DNA of 64,000 bases, taken from Otatea glauca (taxonomy: Eukaryota; Streptophyta; Magnoliopsida; Poales; Poaceae). Numbering within the stretch: position 1 is the first letter of the stretch; each line of letters starts with the position of its first letter. Both the position numbers and the translations under genes were made by a program. The stretch lies in contig CM070728.1 of assembly GCA_036346275.1 (NCBI GenBank), forward strand, positions 16,888,723 to 16,952,722, given 5' to 3'. The notes under the pieces were generated by a model that saw only the letters and a program-made list of their open reading frames with translations, did not search any database and was not told the origin of the DNA. Shown here piece after piece: positions 37,765 through 50,377 of this stretch.

Positions 37765-38042
37765 CCTCGGGCCCGCCGTCGAACACCTTGCGCGCGTCGA
37801 AGAGCATCCCGCAGACGGTGTAGGCGTGGATGAGCCCGTTGCGCACGCGGCGGTGGGACGCGATCCCGTGCTTGGTGGCGGAGTGGTCCAGCTCCGCGGG
37901 GTCGGGGGTCAGCGCCGGAGCGGGGCAGGTGGTCGAACAGGCGGAGCGCGAGGTGGGGGGTTGAGCTGCATGCGCGCGGTGTACGACGCGGCAAGGGAAG
38001 TCGTTTGGGCACACTGCCATACAGTAGCTTGAGTTCATCCAT

Positions 38043-38329
38043 GCTGGGCTTAGCATGCAGCGGACAGGCCCAATGACAAATGCAGCGGGTAGGCCAAGAT
38101 AGAAGATGTAGTAGTCCCCAACTGGGCCTTAATGGTAGGGTCATTTTTTTACGGTTTTGCTTTAAGGGTGGTCTCACTGATTCTTCGGTGAGGACACCTA
38201 TCCGTTGTAATATGTGGTGGTATCTTTTATTTTTTTCTTCATTTCTTTTTCCTCTCAAATGCTTCCTTATCGTGTGACAGTTGGGGGCATTCCCTTTATT
38301 CTCCTTTTTTTTAACCATTTTGAAAGTTT
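38043..38329. other. Upstream flank of the PPR pseudogene
   Basis: Short stretch upstream of the former PPR start, with no TATA box or other motif I can defend. Confidence 0.4.
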
Positions 38330-38655
38330 CTTTAACTAAATTTTTTAAAATGAAAGTTTTCGAGACGGACGTATTTGAATCGAAAGAGTGTGAAATTTCT
38401 CCACTTGAAATTTTTCGATTTGAAATGTCCCAAGCTCCCTAGTTGAAAGTTCTTGATTTAAATTTTCCAACTTGAAATTTTCTCCGGATGAAAGTTCTTG
38501 ATTTTAATTTTTTTGAGTTGAAAGTTCCTAAATTGAAAATTCCTAGGTTGAAATTTTCTGTGTTGGAATTTCCTAATTTTGAATTTTTCGAGTTGAAACT
38601 TCATATTTAAAATTTTCAAAATTAAATTTTCTGATTTGAAATTTTTGCGTTGGAG
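38330..38655. repeat. Degenerate short-unit minisatellite, TTGAAATTTTC-type
   Basis: The motif TTGAAA followed by TTTTC or GTTCC recurs about 15-20 times at roughly 15-20 bp spacing. Units are strongly diverged. Confidence 0.75.
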
Positions 38656-40366
38656 AGGAAACAAGGAGGGTGGAGGAAGTCAGTAGTGAAGAGGAAAGGA
38701 GAAAGGGTGGAGGTGGATGGGAAAATGGCTCGTAGCATAATAAGATAATGTTCTTAAATTTTTTTAATTTGAGGATAAATCTTAAACTAGTCCTCCTTTT
38801 TTTATATATACCAGTACCAAAACTCCTCAGGACAAAAGACTCACCACGGTGTTGGCAGGAAGCTAGGAAGAGCTATGGACATTTCAATATTTTGCCTGCG
38901 CTAATGACGAAGCTTAAGCCATCAACTTTTAAGTTGGACCACTATGTGCTTTTTCTCGTCGAGTTTCTCTGGCACTTTACACATTCGGTGCGCCTTTGTT
39001 TGCTTTCTTGTCATTCCCTTGTGTTCCGCCAGTATTCTTTAATACAATCTAGAGAGTTTGGCTCCGAAGACACAAAAAGATTTATATATATAGTTAGGCT
39101 CGCATAAACAACTCGATGTAGCCCACAAAGCACACCAGATCGATCAAACCAAACTCCTCACGCATAAGATAACGAAATGTTATAGGCCGAAGCAATGCGA
39201 AAAGGCAACGAAGAGGCGTCTCGGACTCGAGACTCGTTGCGCGACACCTGAAAGCACCGTGCGTGATCGTCAGCAAAATGCAAGGCTACCTCGACGACTC
39301 GACAGCGAGAGGGCAGCATCCCTGTACCACTCTCGCGGCTATATACAGTCGTTCGTGTCACCCACGTATAGGCAGTGACACTATTTCTTCGTGATCCTTT
39401 TGACATTATTTAACATGTACCAGAACGAGTGAAGGGTTTGATGATGGAGCAGGGATTAATATAATCGACGAGAGTGCAACATACACGCTGGGTTCTTGCC
39501 CCTTGATTAGTATAAGGCCCCCCATTACCCTAATGGCCTTCATTATCCACATCATATATCCACATTGCTGCTAGTGCGTGACGACCATAGTTTAATTAGT
39601 GTAGTACTTAATTAAAAGTAGGTACGTAAGCATACTTTAACATGCGTGCCAAAGTTTGTTTGCATCACCTTGGGGCTTGGGTGACCAACTAGCATGCCAT
39701 TGTTTTTAATTAATCTTAACCATCAAGGTTTGGGTAAGGCTTTTGTTGTCACCTATGAGTGCTCCTATAATTGTGTAACTATTTGATTTTTTGTTGTTGT
39801 AACTACGTAGTTGTAATACTTATTTATATGGTAGCAATATAGCATTACAGTACTATACATCAGAAATTTTATATTTTCTCATTTTCTGCTTAAAGTTTAA
39901 TTTGGGGCAATCTGCAAGTACATCAAACTTAATTGTTAGATTTAATCGAACACTTTCAAAGATTTGCAAGGAGATTGTAATGCACTACCAATCTTTGTGT
40001 TGCTTAATTAATTAGGTATTGCTAATAGAGATGCGTATACGAGCGAGAGATTAGGGCTTATCCACATCAGGCCAATGAAAAGATAGTTTTTTGGAGGTAA
40101 ATATGCAAGCCAATCAGACGCATCTAAACTGGCAATAATTTAAGAAGATGTGAAGAGTATGCTTTATGCCAAGAAAGAGATCTTTGTGCGCACCTGCGAA
40201 AAGAAGGCTAGTGACCACAGCTTGCACGAGTATGCATGCACAGGGTGAAACGTATCTAGAAAAGCAACCCGGTTCGATTGGACAATGAGTTTGAGCTTGC
40301 TCGTTAATTGATCTTCAGCTTTTTCGGGTTACAGAAGCTGAAGCCGGCTGGTTAAGGTCCTATTTA
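38656..40366. other. No gene recognised
   Basis: Mixed AT-rich intergenic DNA. Several frames of 60-120 codons exist (for example 38748-39107, plus) but none carries a recognisable domain. Confidence 0.4.
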
Positions 40367-41371
40367 GGCTCTATTTGTTTCGGTTTTTTCACTGGTTTAA
40401 AAGTAGAAAAGTTAAAGCCGAAACAAATGACTGACTTTTAAGCTGGGCTTAAAAAAAGCTAAAAACCTCTATATAACTATAAGACAAAAGCTAGGTGAGA
40501 GATGTTTTTTTGGGTTTTTTTTGGATGAAATAACTCTTTGCCACTGAAAGTCTCCAAAATTACCCACTAAATGCCATCATATATAAACTCAAGAATCCTT
40601 CTCCCATCTCCTCATTTCTCCTCATCTTCTCTCGCTCCCCTGTGCGACATGCCTTTTCCCTCCGCCGCTCCAGTCTCTTCCGTCCCCGACCTCCTCCCTC
40701 CCCGGCCTCCTTCCTCCTCCACCGACCCGGATCCGACGCGGCGTGGTTGAGGCGGCCGAACCCGACCTTGGAGCAGTGGGAGGCTACAGGGTCCGGACGT
40801 GACGCAGGTGGAGCTGAACTGATCCGGCCGTAGCACGGCGGGAGACGGTCGGATCCAGTGTGGCGTGGGTGGAGTGGGGCGCACCCGAGGGTGGAATGGC
40901 GGGAGGTGGGTGGAGGCGGCCGGATCTGGCACGGCAAGAGGCGACCGGATCCGCCTCATCGAGCCCCTTCAGTATATGTTTTTATTTAGTTTGACGAGAG
41001 TTCAGAATTGTTATGCTATTTTCAGTCCGAGAAGAGTTCAAAATTGACATGTAGAAGAGTTTCAAGTTGATAAATAATTATGCTCAGAATGAAGTTTGAT
41101 CTCAAGATTAATCTATGTTTTTCAATACGATATTCGGTGAAAAAAGTAAGAAATATTTGTATTAGATAAATCAGTACATAAGAAAAGTCCTTACAACCTT
41201 AAAGGGTATTTCAAACTTTCTAGCAATAAGCTACACCATCCAACCCATCAAAAAGCCATGATACCAAACAACATGTCTTGACTTAAAAGCATATGGGTTA
41301 AAAGCTCGTTAAGCCAAAAAAACTAGCTTTAAGCTAAAAGACAAAAAGCCTAAGCCGAAACAAATATGGCC
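40367..41371. mobile_element. PIF/Harbinger-type element, non-autonomous, 1005 bp
   Basis: TTA duplication at 40364-40366 and 41372-41374. Ends GGCTCTATTTGTTTCGG and, reversed, GGCCATATTTGTTTCGG are inverted repeats with 14 of 17 matches. A GC-rich segment (about 40600-40970) occupies the centre of an otherwise AT-rich element and has no recognisable domain. No transposase is seen. Confidence 0.75.
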
Positions 41372-41374
41372 TTA

Positions 41375-41695
41375 AGGGAGTTAAAGTCACCTTTAGCTTT
41401 TGAAAAGACAGTAAGCCTGCCAACAGATAAGCTTTTAAGTGGGTTTTGGTGTTAGAAGTCATACGTAACTAGCAAAAGCCAAAAGACAAAAGCAGAGTAA
41501 GGTGTGCTTTTGCAGCTTATTATGGACGGGAATTAGCTATGTACCAAACGACCTCTCATAAAAAGCTACAGCTATTTTTCAGCCAAAAAAAAAATCAAAA
41601 GGCAGCTTTTTAGAAAAACTACGGCTCCCTAAACAAGCTCTTAAATTAGCTACAGCTTGGCTGCCTGACGTGTCACTGTACTAAAATATATGTAA
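41375..41695. other. No gene; remnants related to the neighbouring element
   Basis: Contains AAAAGCTACAGC and AAAAGCC motifs like those flanking the PIF element on its left (40310-40360), so the PIF element may sit inside an older MITE. No outer duplication was found. Confidence 0.35.
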
Positions 41696-42954
41696 CTAGC
41701 AGGGTGGCCTATGCATTTGCGCGGCTATATTTCTTTTAAAATTTATAGTAAAAAATGATATAACTTATATGCTTGAGAATATATTAACGTATTTTGTAGG
41801 CTATGTAGATTTTTAAGACATCATAAACATTAGAAATAATAATAGAAGCTTAAGGAAAATTCAATGTAAGGAACGTAATTAAAGTATAAGCTTTGATGGA
41901 AGAAAATCATCGAGAATAATAAGTTACCGGGTACTTAGAAACGTAGCAACTCTTCATCTTGCATAGATCATGTAGCTATATACATCTATTCTTTCTCCAT
42001 TAGTAACCCTTTCTTTAAAATATATGCAGCACATATCCTCTATTTAATATCAAGTAATACACTGATTATTTTATATAGTATTAGAGTATATTGCTCACAT
42101 ATACACCGATGCATTATGAGCGACTTACTTTGGACTTATTTTCCTTACACGCTGGCTACCCTACCGAACCGTGTGTGTTTTTATCTCTTATTAATTGCCC
42201 TACAACTTTTCTTTTTCAACCTCCAATAGCAAGCCCAATTCTTGGTCGATCCTTCTGATCAGCTGCTACTATTTTTAATGCAATACTTTATTGTATAGCC
42301 ATATTCTATTTCTCTCCAATTATTACTTAATGCTAAACATTGCGACATCAACACGCGTAGATGTACAACTGTTGCTTATTCCTATTAGGACACCCGTCAC
42401 ACTCTCGCTAGCGGTCCTAATCCTATTCCATATAGTAACTCCATCTCTACTCCTGGCTTTTTGCTCCTTGTTTTGATTCATATGAATTCATGCATGTACA
42501 TACACATGCATAATGTTATACACACTTTCTTCTCGTAGTCGACGTTGGCCAACTCAACGATGTTGCTTCCTTACTAACTGCAACAACTTCCCGTCTTATC
42601 TGATGCTAGCATGTTTGCTTTAGTTATTGTATAACGATATGGGGAATCTTCCAGCCATCGCGTGTGACGTCGTGACCCTTAGTAGTGATGGCACGTTTCT
42701 AGCTACCCAATGAATATATATCTTTTGTAGCTCGTCTTCCATGAAAAGCTTCATCTCCTCTCTACTAGGGTCTCTCCATCACCAAGCTTATTGTGTCACT
42801 GACTTCTTCAACAACGTAGAAGCTCACCACTCGTTGTCACAGCTTTTGCCTCCTTTGGCTTTAGCCTTTCTCTTCAATGACTCCGGTGAGCAGTGTGACA
42901 TTGTTCTCATCTCTGACGTAACGCATCCGACTATTACTTCCCCGTGAGGCAATA

Positions 42955-45900
42955 TGTTGGAACCTAAATATACAAATCCGAACACTCTATGTATATCGCA
43001 CTAGTCCAGAACCACGCTAGTGCACATAGGCTCAACATAGATAAATATCACAATCATACACAGCGAAAACATAATAAAAGACTTCATATATTAATTATTA
43101 ACCTGTTGACTGACCTTATGATTAACCTTACATGACTCTGCTACATGGGCTAAACTATGAATAACAAATTAAACTACAACGTAATGAGAACATAGATAAA
43201 TCCCTTAGTGCACCATAGGCAACTGACAAAGCTTGCACCCTAAACATCCGTCTCCTCTTGATATTTCTCCTTTAAAACTGGTGTAGTCTCTTCTTCAACT
43301 GGTGATTTGTTGTTGGCAAGGGTGAGTACTCAAAGCACTCAATAAGTTATGCACAGAATGCAAGTCTAACCTAACTATATGCGAGGCTTATTTCAAAAGA
43401 ATGGCTAGCTTTGCAGAAAAGTAGCATTTACGAAATAAGACAATAATAGATTGAAATGAGTGTAAAACAAATAACAAATAAATAGTAACTTTCAACATTT
43501 TTCAAGTAAACATGGCACTCAGCCCTAACATATTCCAACTTGCACCAGCACCCAGTTTTCCTTCCAAGTTTTTCATTTTATAAATTCTATTCCTTGACTG
43601 TAATTCCCGAGCATTGCTTAGTACCGCGAGCATGGCTATCCGAATAGATTATACACTCTGCAGAGGTTATGCTCTTTACCCACAAGATATAATCATCCCA
43701 CCACACAGGAGAGTGATCATAACAAAGCCTTTACAATGTTCTGTCTTAACCCAGTACTACCCGCTAAGGTTTCAACACTGAAGAGACTGTTTACCACAAT
43801 TAGGCCCCCCTCTTGCGTCCCCTCTTGCGTCATGTGAGTTTCACCGTTCAGTCAGACCTCACACCACCACTGGTAGTACCAAAGCTAAGACATTGCAAAT
43901 TAATCAGCTAGGTCTGTTCCATTCCATACATGTGGTTGTATGTTTGAGTCAGGTCAAATGCTTGCAAGGAAAAGTCCTTAGGTTGATCGAGGCAAGACTT
44001 CCACAACCCATTCCACCACATAGGTCCACCTTGGGTTACTACCCCTTGCCACTTGCCCTAATTTAAATCATTACCACCCCGGTTAATTACCATGCAACAC
44101 ATGCTATTAACAATTTCAACTTCGTTGCAGAACAACACATGTTACCACAACTCAACATCATCTTATGACAACACATGACACATCAATTCCATAAACATGT
44201 TCCATATTTCATTACTCAAGATTATCTTTGATATTTCAAAAGGCATGTGACATACGTGGCATGGCTAAGCATTCTATACACGGTCTAACCAATCTATGTT
44301 GGCATCTATTACCAACCAACTAATAATGAACCATTCTAGGGTGATAATAATCATGACATACAAATGACAATGGAGGGTATAATTCAATTGTGATGAATAA
44401 CTAGATCCCAAACTAAATTTGGAAACAAAGGTTTGTGTTAAATAACATGTATAATTTAAAACAACATAGCAATTTTTTAAAACTGGGTTCAACATGATCA
44501 AAGTACAACTTACCTTGGAAAAATTCTTGTTCTTACTGTGGACCTTTCTCTTAGTTCAACGATTCCTCCTCGGACGCTCTAAGCACTTCAACGTCTACGT
44601 GTATCGAGAGAAAATACCAAATAAATACCAAAATAGAGAGTAAACAAACTCTAAAAATCAAATAAAATTTACAATTAAATAGATCTCAATTTTACAAATT
44701 TTTAGAAATTTGAATCGCCTCAATCGGAGCTCATATGAGTGAGAACGGGCTCTCGAAAGATTTGATAAATAAGAAAATCATAAAATATTAAATATATAAT
44801 TTCCCGAATTAAATCTATACTAAAAAATCAAATTATGATGTCATCACCCGAACGGACCAATGACAAGCCGACATGTGTCACCGGCGCATGGACCCGGTCC
44901 ATAGATCGCCCCGAGTCTACAGTGGACCAGGTCTATCGCAACAACACCGACTGACGCGCGAGACCCGACAAGTGCTGATGCAAGCGGACGACACAAGGTG
45001 AGACACGAAGCATGACACGCGGCACACATCCGATGGACCTCGTCGAATCCGATAGTCGAGAGCATGACGATGAAGGCGACGACGCAACTCACCGGACTTG
45101 GGAACGAAGACCGCCAACACGGCGTAACGGCGTCGAATCCGACTTGTTCTCGCATAGATCTAGAAGAGCACTCTTGGCGAACTCGGTCAAGCACTAGACG
45201 ATGGTAGAGACCCAACGACAGTGACGAAAACCACCAAAAATCACGACGACGCGCACGAACAACTCCGACAAGCTTGGGTGATGGCTTGTGGGCATCTTGG
45301 GCAATGTTTTCTCAGGCAAAAGACGCGGTGTGAACTGACGATCCTCGGGAGAGGTCACAGGCGGCTTTTAAAGCCCTCGGCGTCCGTGTATAACACAGGG
45401 AGAGGAACCGACACAGTGGAGGAATCCAAGCTCGTGATGGCGGCGGTCACGTGGAGACGAAGACTCCCAGCCGTACATGCGTTAGAGAGTCAACGAAGGA
45501 TGCAGCACGGTTACACGGCTCCACTCCAAGCCACACACATGTCGTGATAAATGTCCTGGATCACTTGGACATGAATCAATCCGTTCACACACGGAATTGA
45601 CGGTCGAGATCATTTAGGGTTTATATACCCCACGATCCATCACAACCGTTCGTTCAATCCGACAGTCCACCTTCACTAGGGTTCCATGAAAAAACATCCA
45701 CCGTCAGATCTTAAATTCAACGGTGGAGACCAAAGGTCACCCGGTTTGACTCCCGTGGTGGAGCAGGCTGGCTTGAAGATAGGGTTGGGCCCATTACTGT
45801 TTAAACAGGTTTCCTCGGATTTTTCAATTAAAATAATTCTCAAAAATAGTTTAAACCAAAATAAGTAGTAAAAATATCATAAAATTTTTAAAAGAAATTC

Positions 45901-46108
45901 TAGAAAATATTTTGAGACATTTATAACTCAAATAAAATATTTTTGATAAAAGATTATTTAAACTTTCGCATTATTTAAATAATTTCCATAATAAGCCATA
46001 TTCAACAATAATAAATAAATCCAAATAAATTCCAGAAAAAACTCGAAAAATCAAAAAATCCATAAAAACCATATTATATCCAAATGAGCCAAAAATTGGG
46101 ATGTTACA
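42955..46108 (-). mobile_element. Solo LTR, 3154 bp
   Basis: Perfect 5-bp duplication CAATA at 42950-42954 and 46109-46113. Plus-strand ends are TGTTGGAACC and GGGATGTTACA. Reversed, the element starts TGTAACATCCCAATTTTTGG, a common start of grass Ty3/gypsy LTRs. The GC-rich part (44840-45560) produces spurious frames. A diverged copy of the same family lies at 56604-60433 in the same orientation. Confidence 0.8.
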
Positions 46109-46179
46109 CAATATCTTCTTGAATGATAGACCGACGCCATTGCACTCATGTGTTGTCTCCTCCAACAACACTCGTAATA

Positions 46180-48380
46180 TTCACATTATAACTTTTAATT
46201 GTATTCAGAATTTTAGTTTTTTATATTTAATACAAAAAATTAAATTGATAATTTTATTTAATTTATTTTGGATTTTAGTTATTTAAGGATTTTACTTTGG
46301 AATTCGTATAGAAATCAAATTGCAAACTTTCTTTTATTTTTATTCCTAATTTTCAATTATTTTTTAGAATTTTATACAGATCAAGTTGATGATTTTTATT
46401 TTATTTTTTTCTAAATTATTTTTTTAGGGATTTTACTTTAGAATTCATATAGAAATCAAATTTCTAGTTTTATTCTATTTTTACTCTAGATTTATTTTAT
46501 TGTTTTGTTGGAAATCATATAGAAGTCAAATTGCTAATTTTTATGATGGATTATATATATTTAGGGATAAATCAGATTGTTGAATTTTATTTTACTTTCT
46601 ATCCTGAATGTACTTATCTTTAGTTGGAATTCTCATGGAAATGAAATTTAATTTTTTTATTTGTATTACAAATTATTTTTTTTAGAAATTTCACTTTGTA
46701 ATTCATATAGAAAAATCCTAATTTAATTTTTATTTTTGATTTCAAATTTTGGTTATTTTTTGTTAAAAATATTTATAAAAATTCAGTTGCTATTTTTTGT
46801 TTAATTTTTACTATGAATTAAATATATTTTGGGAGTTTACACAGAGATTCATATGGAAATAAATTTTTTATTTTGTTTCATTTTTATTTGGAATTTCAAT
46901 CATTTCCATATTGTACATAACACAGAGTCTTTTTCTTTTAATCTATACCGTTATAATTTGGACACACCATGATTAATAGTGTAGATCTTTCTTATTTTCC
47001 TCTGATTACTGCGGAGATTTCTAGCCTTAAGAGCAAATGTGGTAGCTTCTTTTAACTTTGCTTTTTTTGTTCATATATAAATCATGATGTTATTTTTATT
47101 TAATTTATCTAAATTTTATTGATTTAGGTATTTTACTTTAGAATTCGTATGGAAATCACATTGCAAATTTTCTTCATTTTTCATTCCTAATTATGAATTT
47201 TTTTTGGAATTTTTACATAGATCCAATTTCTTATTTTTATTTAATTTTTACTCCGAATTGGTTATTTAGGGGTTTTACTTTACATTTCATATCGATATCA
47301 AATTTCCAATTTCATTCTTTATTCCAAATTTCAGTTATTTTTTTTGGTGAATTCGTATAGAAATCCAATGGCTAATTTTCCTTAATTTTTGTGCCAAATT
47401 ATATTTATTTGGAGATTTTATTTAGAAATTCATATGGAAATTAAATTGGTAATTTTATTATATTTTCTATTATATATTTAGTTATCTTCGGTTGGAATTC
47501 TTATCTAAAACAAATCGGCATTTTTTTATTTGTATTCCAAATTATAATTGCATGTTGTTGGATCATACATGACATACATTTTTTTATATTTTTGTAGGTT
47601 GGAATCGTAAACAAATCCAATTGGTATTGTTTTTATTTTATTTTTATTCCGAATTTAAGCTATTTAGGGATTTTATTTTGGAGTTCGTATGAAATCAAAT
47701 TGCTAATTTTATTTTGTTTTTTATTCTAAATTTTTGTTTGAGGTTGGTATTTATATACAAATCTAATTACCAATTTTCAATTAAATTTTGATCTGAATTT
47801 CATTTTTATTTTGATGTTTGTATGGAAATCATATTGCTAATTTTATTTTTGTTTTACTGTGAATTTTAGTTTTTTATTGTACTTGACGTGGACTCTTTCT
47901 TTTAATCCTGTGGAAATCAAATACCTATTTTTTATTTTTTATTCTGAATTTCAGTTTTTTAGGTTAGAATTCGTATACAAATCCAACTACTAATTTTCAT
48001 TTTGAATTTCTGCTTTATTTTGATGTTCGTATGGAAATAAAATTACTAATCATATTTTTTTGTATTCTGATTTTTTAAATTTGAATTTTATTTTTATTTT
48101 GATGTTCGTATGGAAATCAGATTACTAATTATCTTTTATTTTTTATTGTACTTTACATGGACACTTTCTATAATCGTATTGTAATCAAATTTCTATTTTA
48201 TTTTTATTCTGAATTTTAGTTATTTATGTGTTGTACGTGACATAAACTCTTTCTTTTAATCTAGATCATTATAATATGGACCCACTACGATCAACGGGGT
48301 AGATCTTTTTTATTTTCCTCCAATTAATATGAGAAGTTTTTGTCTTAAAAACAAACGTGATGGCTTTTTTTGTCTCTACT
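46180..48380. repeat. AT-rich degenerate repeat domain
   Basis: The phrase GGAATTCGTATAGAAATCAAATTGC, shortened or mutated, recurs roughly every 80-100 bp (written here only as its landmarks GAATTCGTAT and GAAATCAAATT). A longer block, TCTTTTAATCTA...AGATCTTT...TTTTCCTC, occurs near 46925-47060 and again near 48250-48370. There is no coding capacity. Confidence 0.65.
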
Positions 48381-48398
48381 TTAATATTATAATAGAAA

Positions 48399-48494
48399 GG
48401 ATTCCATTTCACTACAAAGGATCTAAGCAAGTTTGTAGTGAAATTTTACTACAAAGGATTTCACTACAAAGGATTCCATTTCACTACAAAGGAT
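48399..48494. repeat. Direct and inverted repeats of TTTCACTACAAA
   Basis: A 24-bp sequence starting GGATTCCATTTC is exactly repeated at 48399-48422 and 48471-48494. Between the copies, TTTCACTACAAA (48407-48418) is inverted as TTTGTAGTGAAA (48432-48443), a 12-bp perfect-arm hairpin. CACTACAA is also the terminus of CACTA transposons, but no such element is evident. Confidence 0.85.
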
Positions 48495-49634
48495 CACCTA
48501 GAGTGTCACAACAGAAACATCCAAACAGGGGACAAACAAATCATAGCAACAAGAGCAACCGTAAAGAGACAAACAAATCGTTGACTTAATTATGGCCATA
48601 TTACATCCGCAAAACCTTTCATTTTGTGTATCAGCCTAGCTAGCTACTACTCCATATGTATATATCAACCGTATACAAGTATGGGATACAGTACTAGTGT
48701 CTTGCTTGGGGCCGGCCGGTGTGAATGTGATACGCTGACATCAGGAATCTCAAAGTGGATTAATTAACCCTTGCACGCGTGTGATTAAAGAATAAAGAAA
48801 ACCGCTGTTTACTACTCGAGTGATCCAGTTGGGTATTGCGGAAAGGCAGGAGAGCCAAGGAAGTGACCGGCCGCGTCGCCATTGGCCGGGTGGGTGCATG
48901 GGCGAGGCGCACGGCGCCGCGACGTTTCGCGCTGTGGTTGGCCGGCGCCGCGACGATCGGAGTGGTGTCCGCTGCTAGCTCCTCCGTGGCCGGCACGGCG
49001 TGTACGGGGCTCCGTCTCGCGAGCCCGACCTGCCGGCCGCGCCCGACCTGCAGGCGCGAGGTGCGGTGGACACTCAGGTCAGATCTCAGGCGCATCGCAC
49101 TTGGAAGCGTAAGGAATCTAATCCATACGAACGACAGTTACAAAAATAAACCCTTTTTCAATCACAGAAGCCTAGCTTGGCAGCATTCTCCTGCTGCCCT
49201 CCCTACGTTGCTGCCCTGCCGAGCCGCTCTACTGCGGTAGGTGTAGGCCATGGTTCCATGCCACTGCCGTGGTGCGCTTCTGTGGTTAGAGGGAAGTCTA
49301 TTTTTGCAATTGTGTTCACACGGAGACTAGATTTATAAAAAAAAAAGCTAGTGTGATGTGGCTAGAAAAACTAAGGTTTCTCGCACTTGCGAACAGATGT
49401 GTGCTTTCATCGATCCTACAGAGTTACGGGACAGATTGGATTGGACTTGTGAGCCATATATTGAATTATGGACAACCTTTGCTGAGGGGCGAGCGTAGCT
49501 TGCTTTATTTTTTGTCTGGACTGATGTTTCGGATAGAATTACATGTATACGTGGGTGTGCTCAGTGGTCAAAGTGCGCGCCCGTGCTCCATGAGGCTTAG
49601 GTCTCTATTCTAGATTAGACATATGCAGGAGACC
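48495..49634. other. No gene recognised; one GC-rich patch
   Basis: From 48830 to 49110 the sequence is GC-rich with open frames on both strands (for example 48836-49240, plus). None resembles a known protein or has a clear promoter or splice sites. It could be a decayed first exon or a captured fragment. Confidence 0.35.
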
Positions 49635-49754
49635 CAAAGAAAATAAAATAAGCTGGAGAGTGGATTCCACACTTGTTCTCGCCGGTAAATGGGCCAATAA
49701 CAGATATTAATTCTAAACATGAATTTTAGAATGGCCAAGGATAAAATATTGTTC
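49635..49754 (+). repeat. Direct repeat copy A, about 120 bp
   Basis: From CAAAGAAAATAAAA to ATAAAATATTGTTC, repeated at 50378-50500 with only a few differences. Shared core: GCTGGAGAGTGGATTCCAC. Confidence 0.85.
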
Positions 49755-50377
49755 AATAACGTGTGTACGTGGTTGTAGGTGTGAGTGTGTGCGCGTCTCA
49801 GTGAAAAGAATGGATAACCTTTGCTCGTTGTGCAGGTGTGTGTGCCCTGGTACAAACCAATAATTTGGATGGAGAATTGGTGTTTGAAAGCATTTTCTTG
49901 TAATTGTTAAGTCCATTCTGAAATATGGACTATCTAATAGTGTCCACTGAACATGATTAGAAATATTATTTATTATATAGACATTAATGCCAGTTTGTGG
50001 TTGTTTCGTTGCTAAGCAGAATCTAGTAGTGACATAAATATTTATCAGTTCTATTAAGATTTTGCTATTATAGCTCCAAAGAAATGTGTTTTTACATAGT
50101 TATTATTGTATTAAAAAATGAAAATGTTTTTGAAAAATCATTGCAATACCGAAAAGAACCTTAGGATCCTAACAATCCGTACTTTTAGTACCCATAAACC
50201 CGATAATCCGTATTGGCTTTTATTATTATCCAGAGTTGAGGGTATATAACGTTTTCTATCACGAGGAAGACGCTATCACACACCATCATACACGTACGTA
50301 TATGCAAATGTGTCTCTCAGGTATACGTCTAGAAATACGGAGGCTAAAGATAAATCTACGACCTCACTTAGAAAAAG

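Larger units (their letters stand above)
33723..38042 (-). pseudogene. DYW-class pentatricopeptide-repeat (PPR) gene, disrupted
   Basis: Plant PLS-DYW PPR proteins act in mitochondria or plastids in C-to-U RNA editing. From MDELKLLYGSVPKRL (38042) the minus strand encodes LALRLFDHLP, GLIHAYTVCGMLFDARKVFD, DTWNAMLAGLTANG, VLNACSHGEFVKEGVRCFG, an E domain (HKNFELGKKAGHRLIE, GYVLLSHIY) and a DYW domain (LALHSEKLAIAF, ICRDCHNEIE) ending EDYW. Breaks I can see: a frameshift near 37920; a 2729-bp hAT-like insertion at 35036-37764; a TGA in place of the expected Trp plus a shift near 34930; and a shift near 34575. In the DYW tail, the usual RFHHFKDGxCSCxDYW is shortened to RSCSSEDYW, losing the His and Cys of the second zinc site. 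Few repeats remain. A non-functional gene is the best reading. Confidence 0.9.
41696..48401 (-). mobile_element. Candidate Helitron with a nested solo LTR
   Basis: On the plus strand it starts A|CTAG with GGCCTATGCATTTGCGCGGC just inside, which reversed is a hairpin-like region before a CTAG terminus and a host T. The proposed other end at 48400-48401 reads, reversed, TCCTTTCTATTATAATATT, an AT-rich 5' TC end, with host T beyond. A 3.15-kb solo LTR lies inside, leaving about 3.5 kb. No RepHel gene. The right end is uncertain because a 24-bp direct repeat overlaps it. Confidence 0.35.

Noticed and set aside
42758..42766. TCTCTACTA as a Helitron 5' end on the plus strand
   Set aside because: No matching 3' CTRR end with hairpin in the right orientation could be found.
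44844..45547. Frames of over 100 codons on both strands
   Set aside because: They lie wholly inside a solo LTR delimited by CAATA duplications.
48760..49240. GC-rich open frames on both strands near 49 kb
   Set aside because: No known protein similarity that I recognise; left as unassigned.
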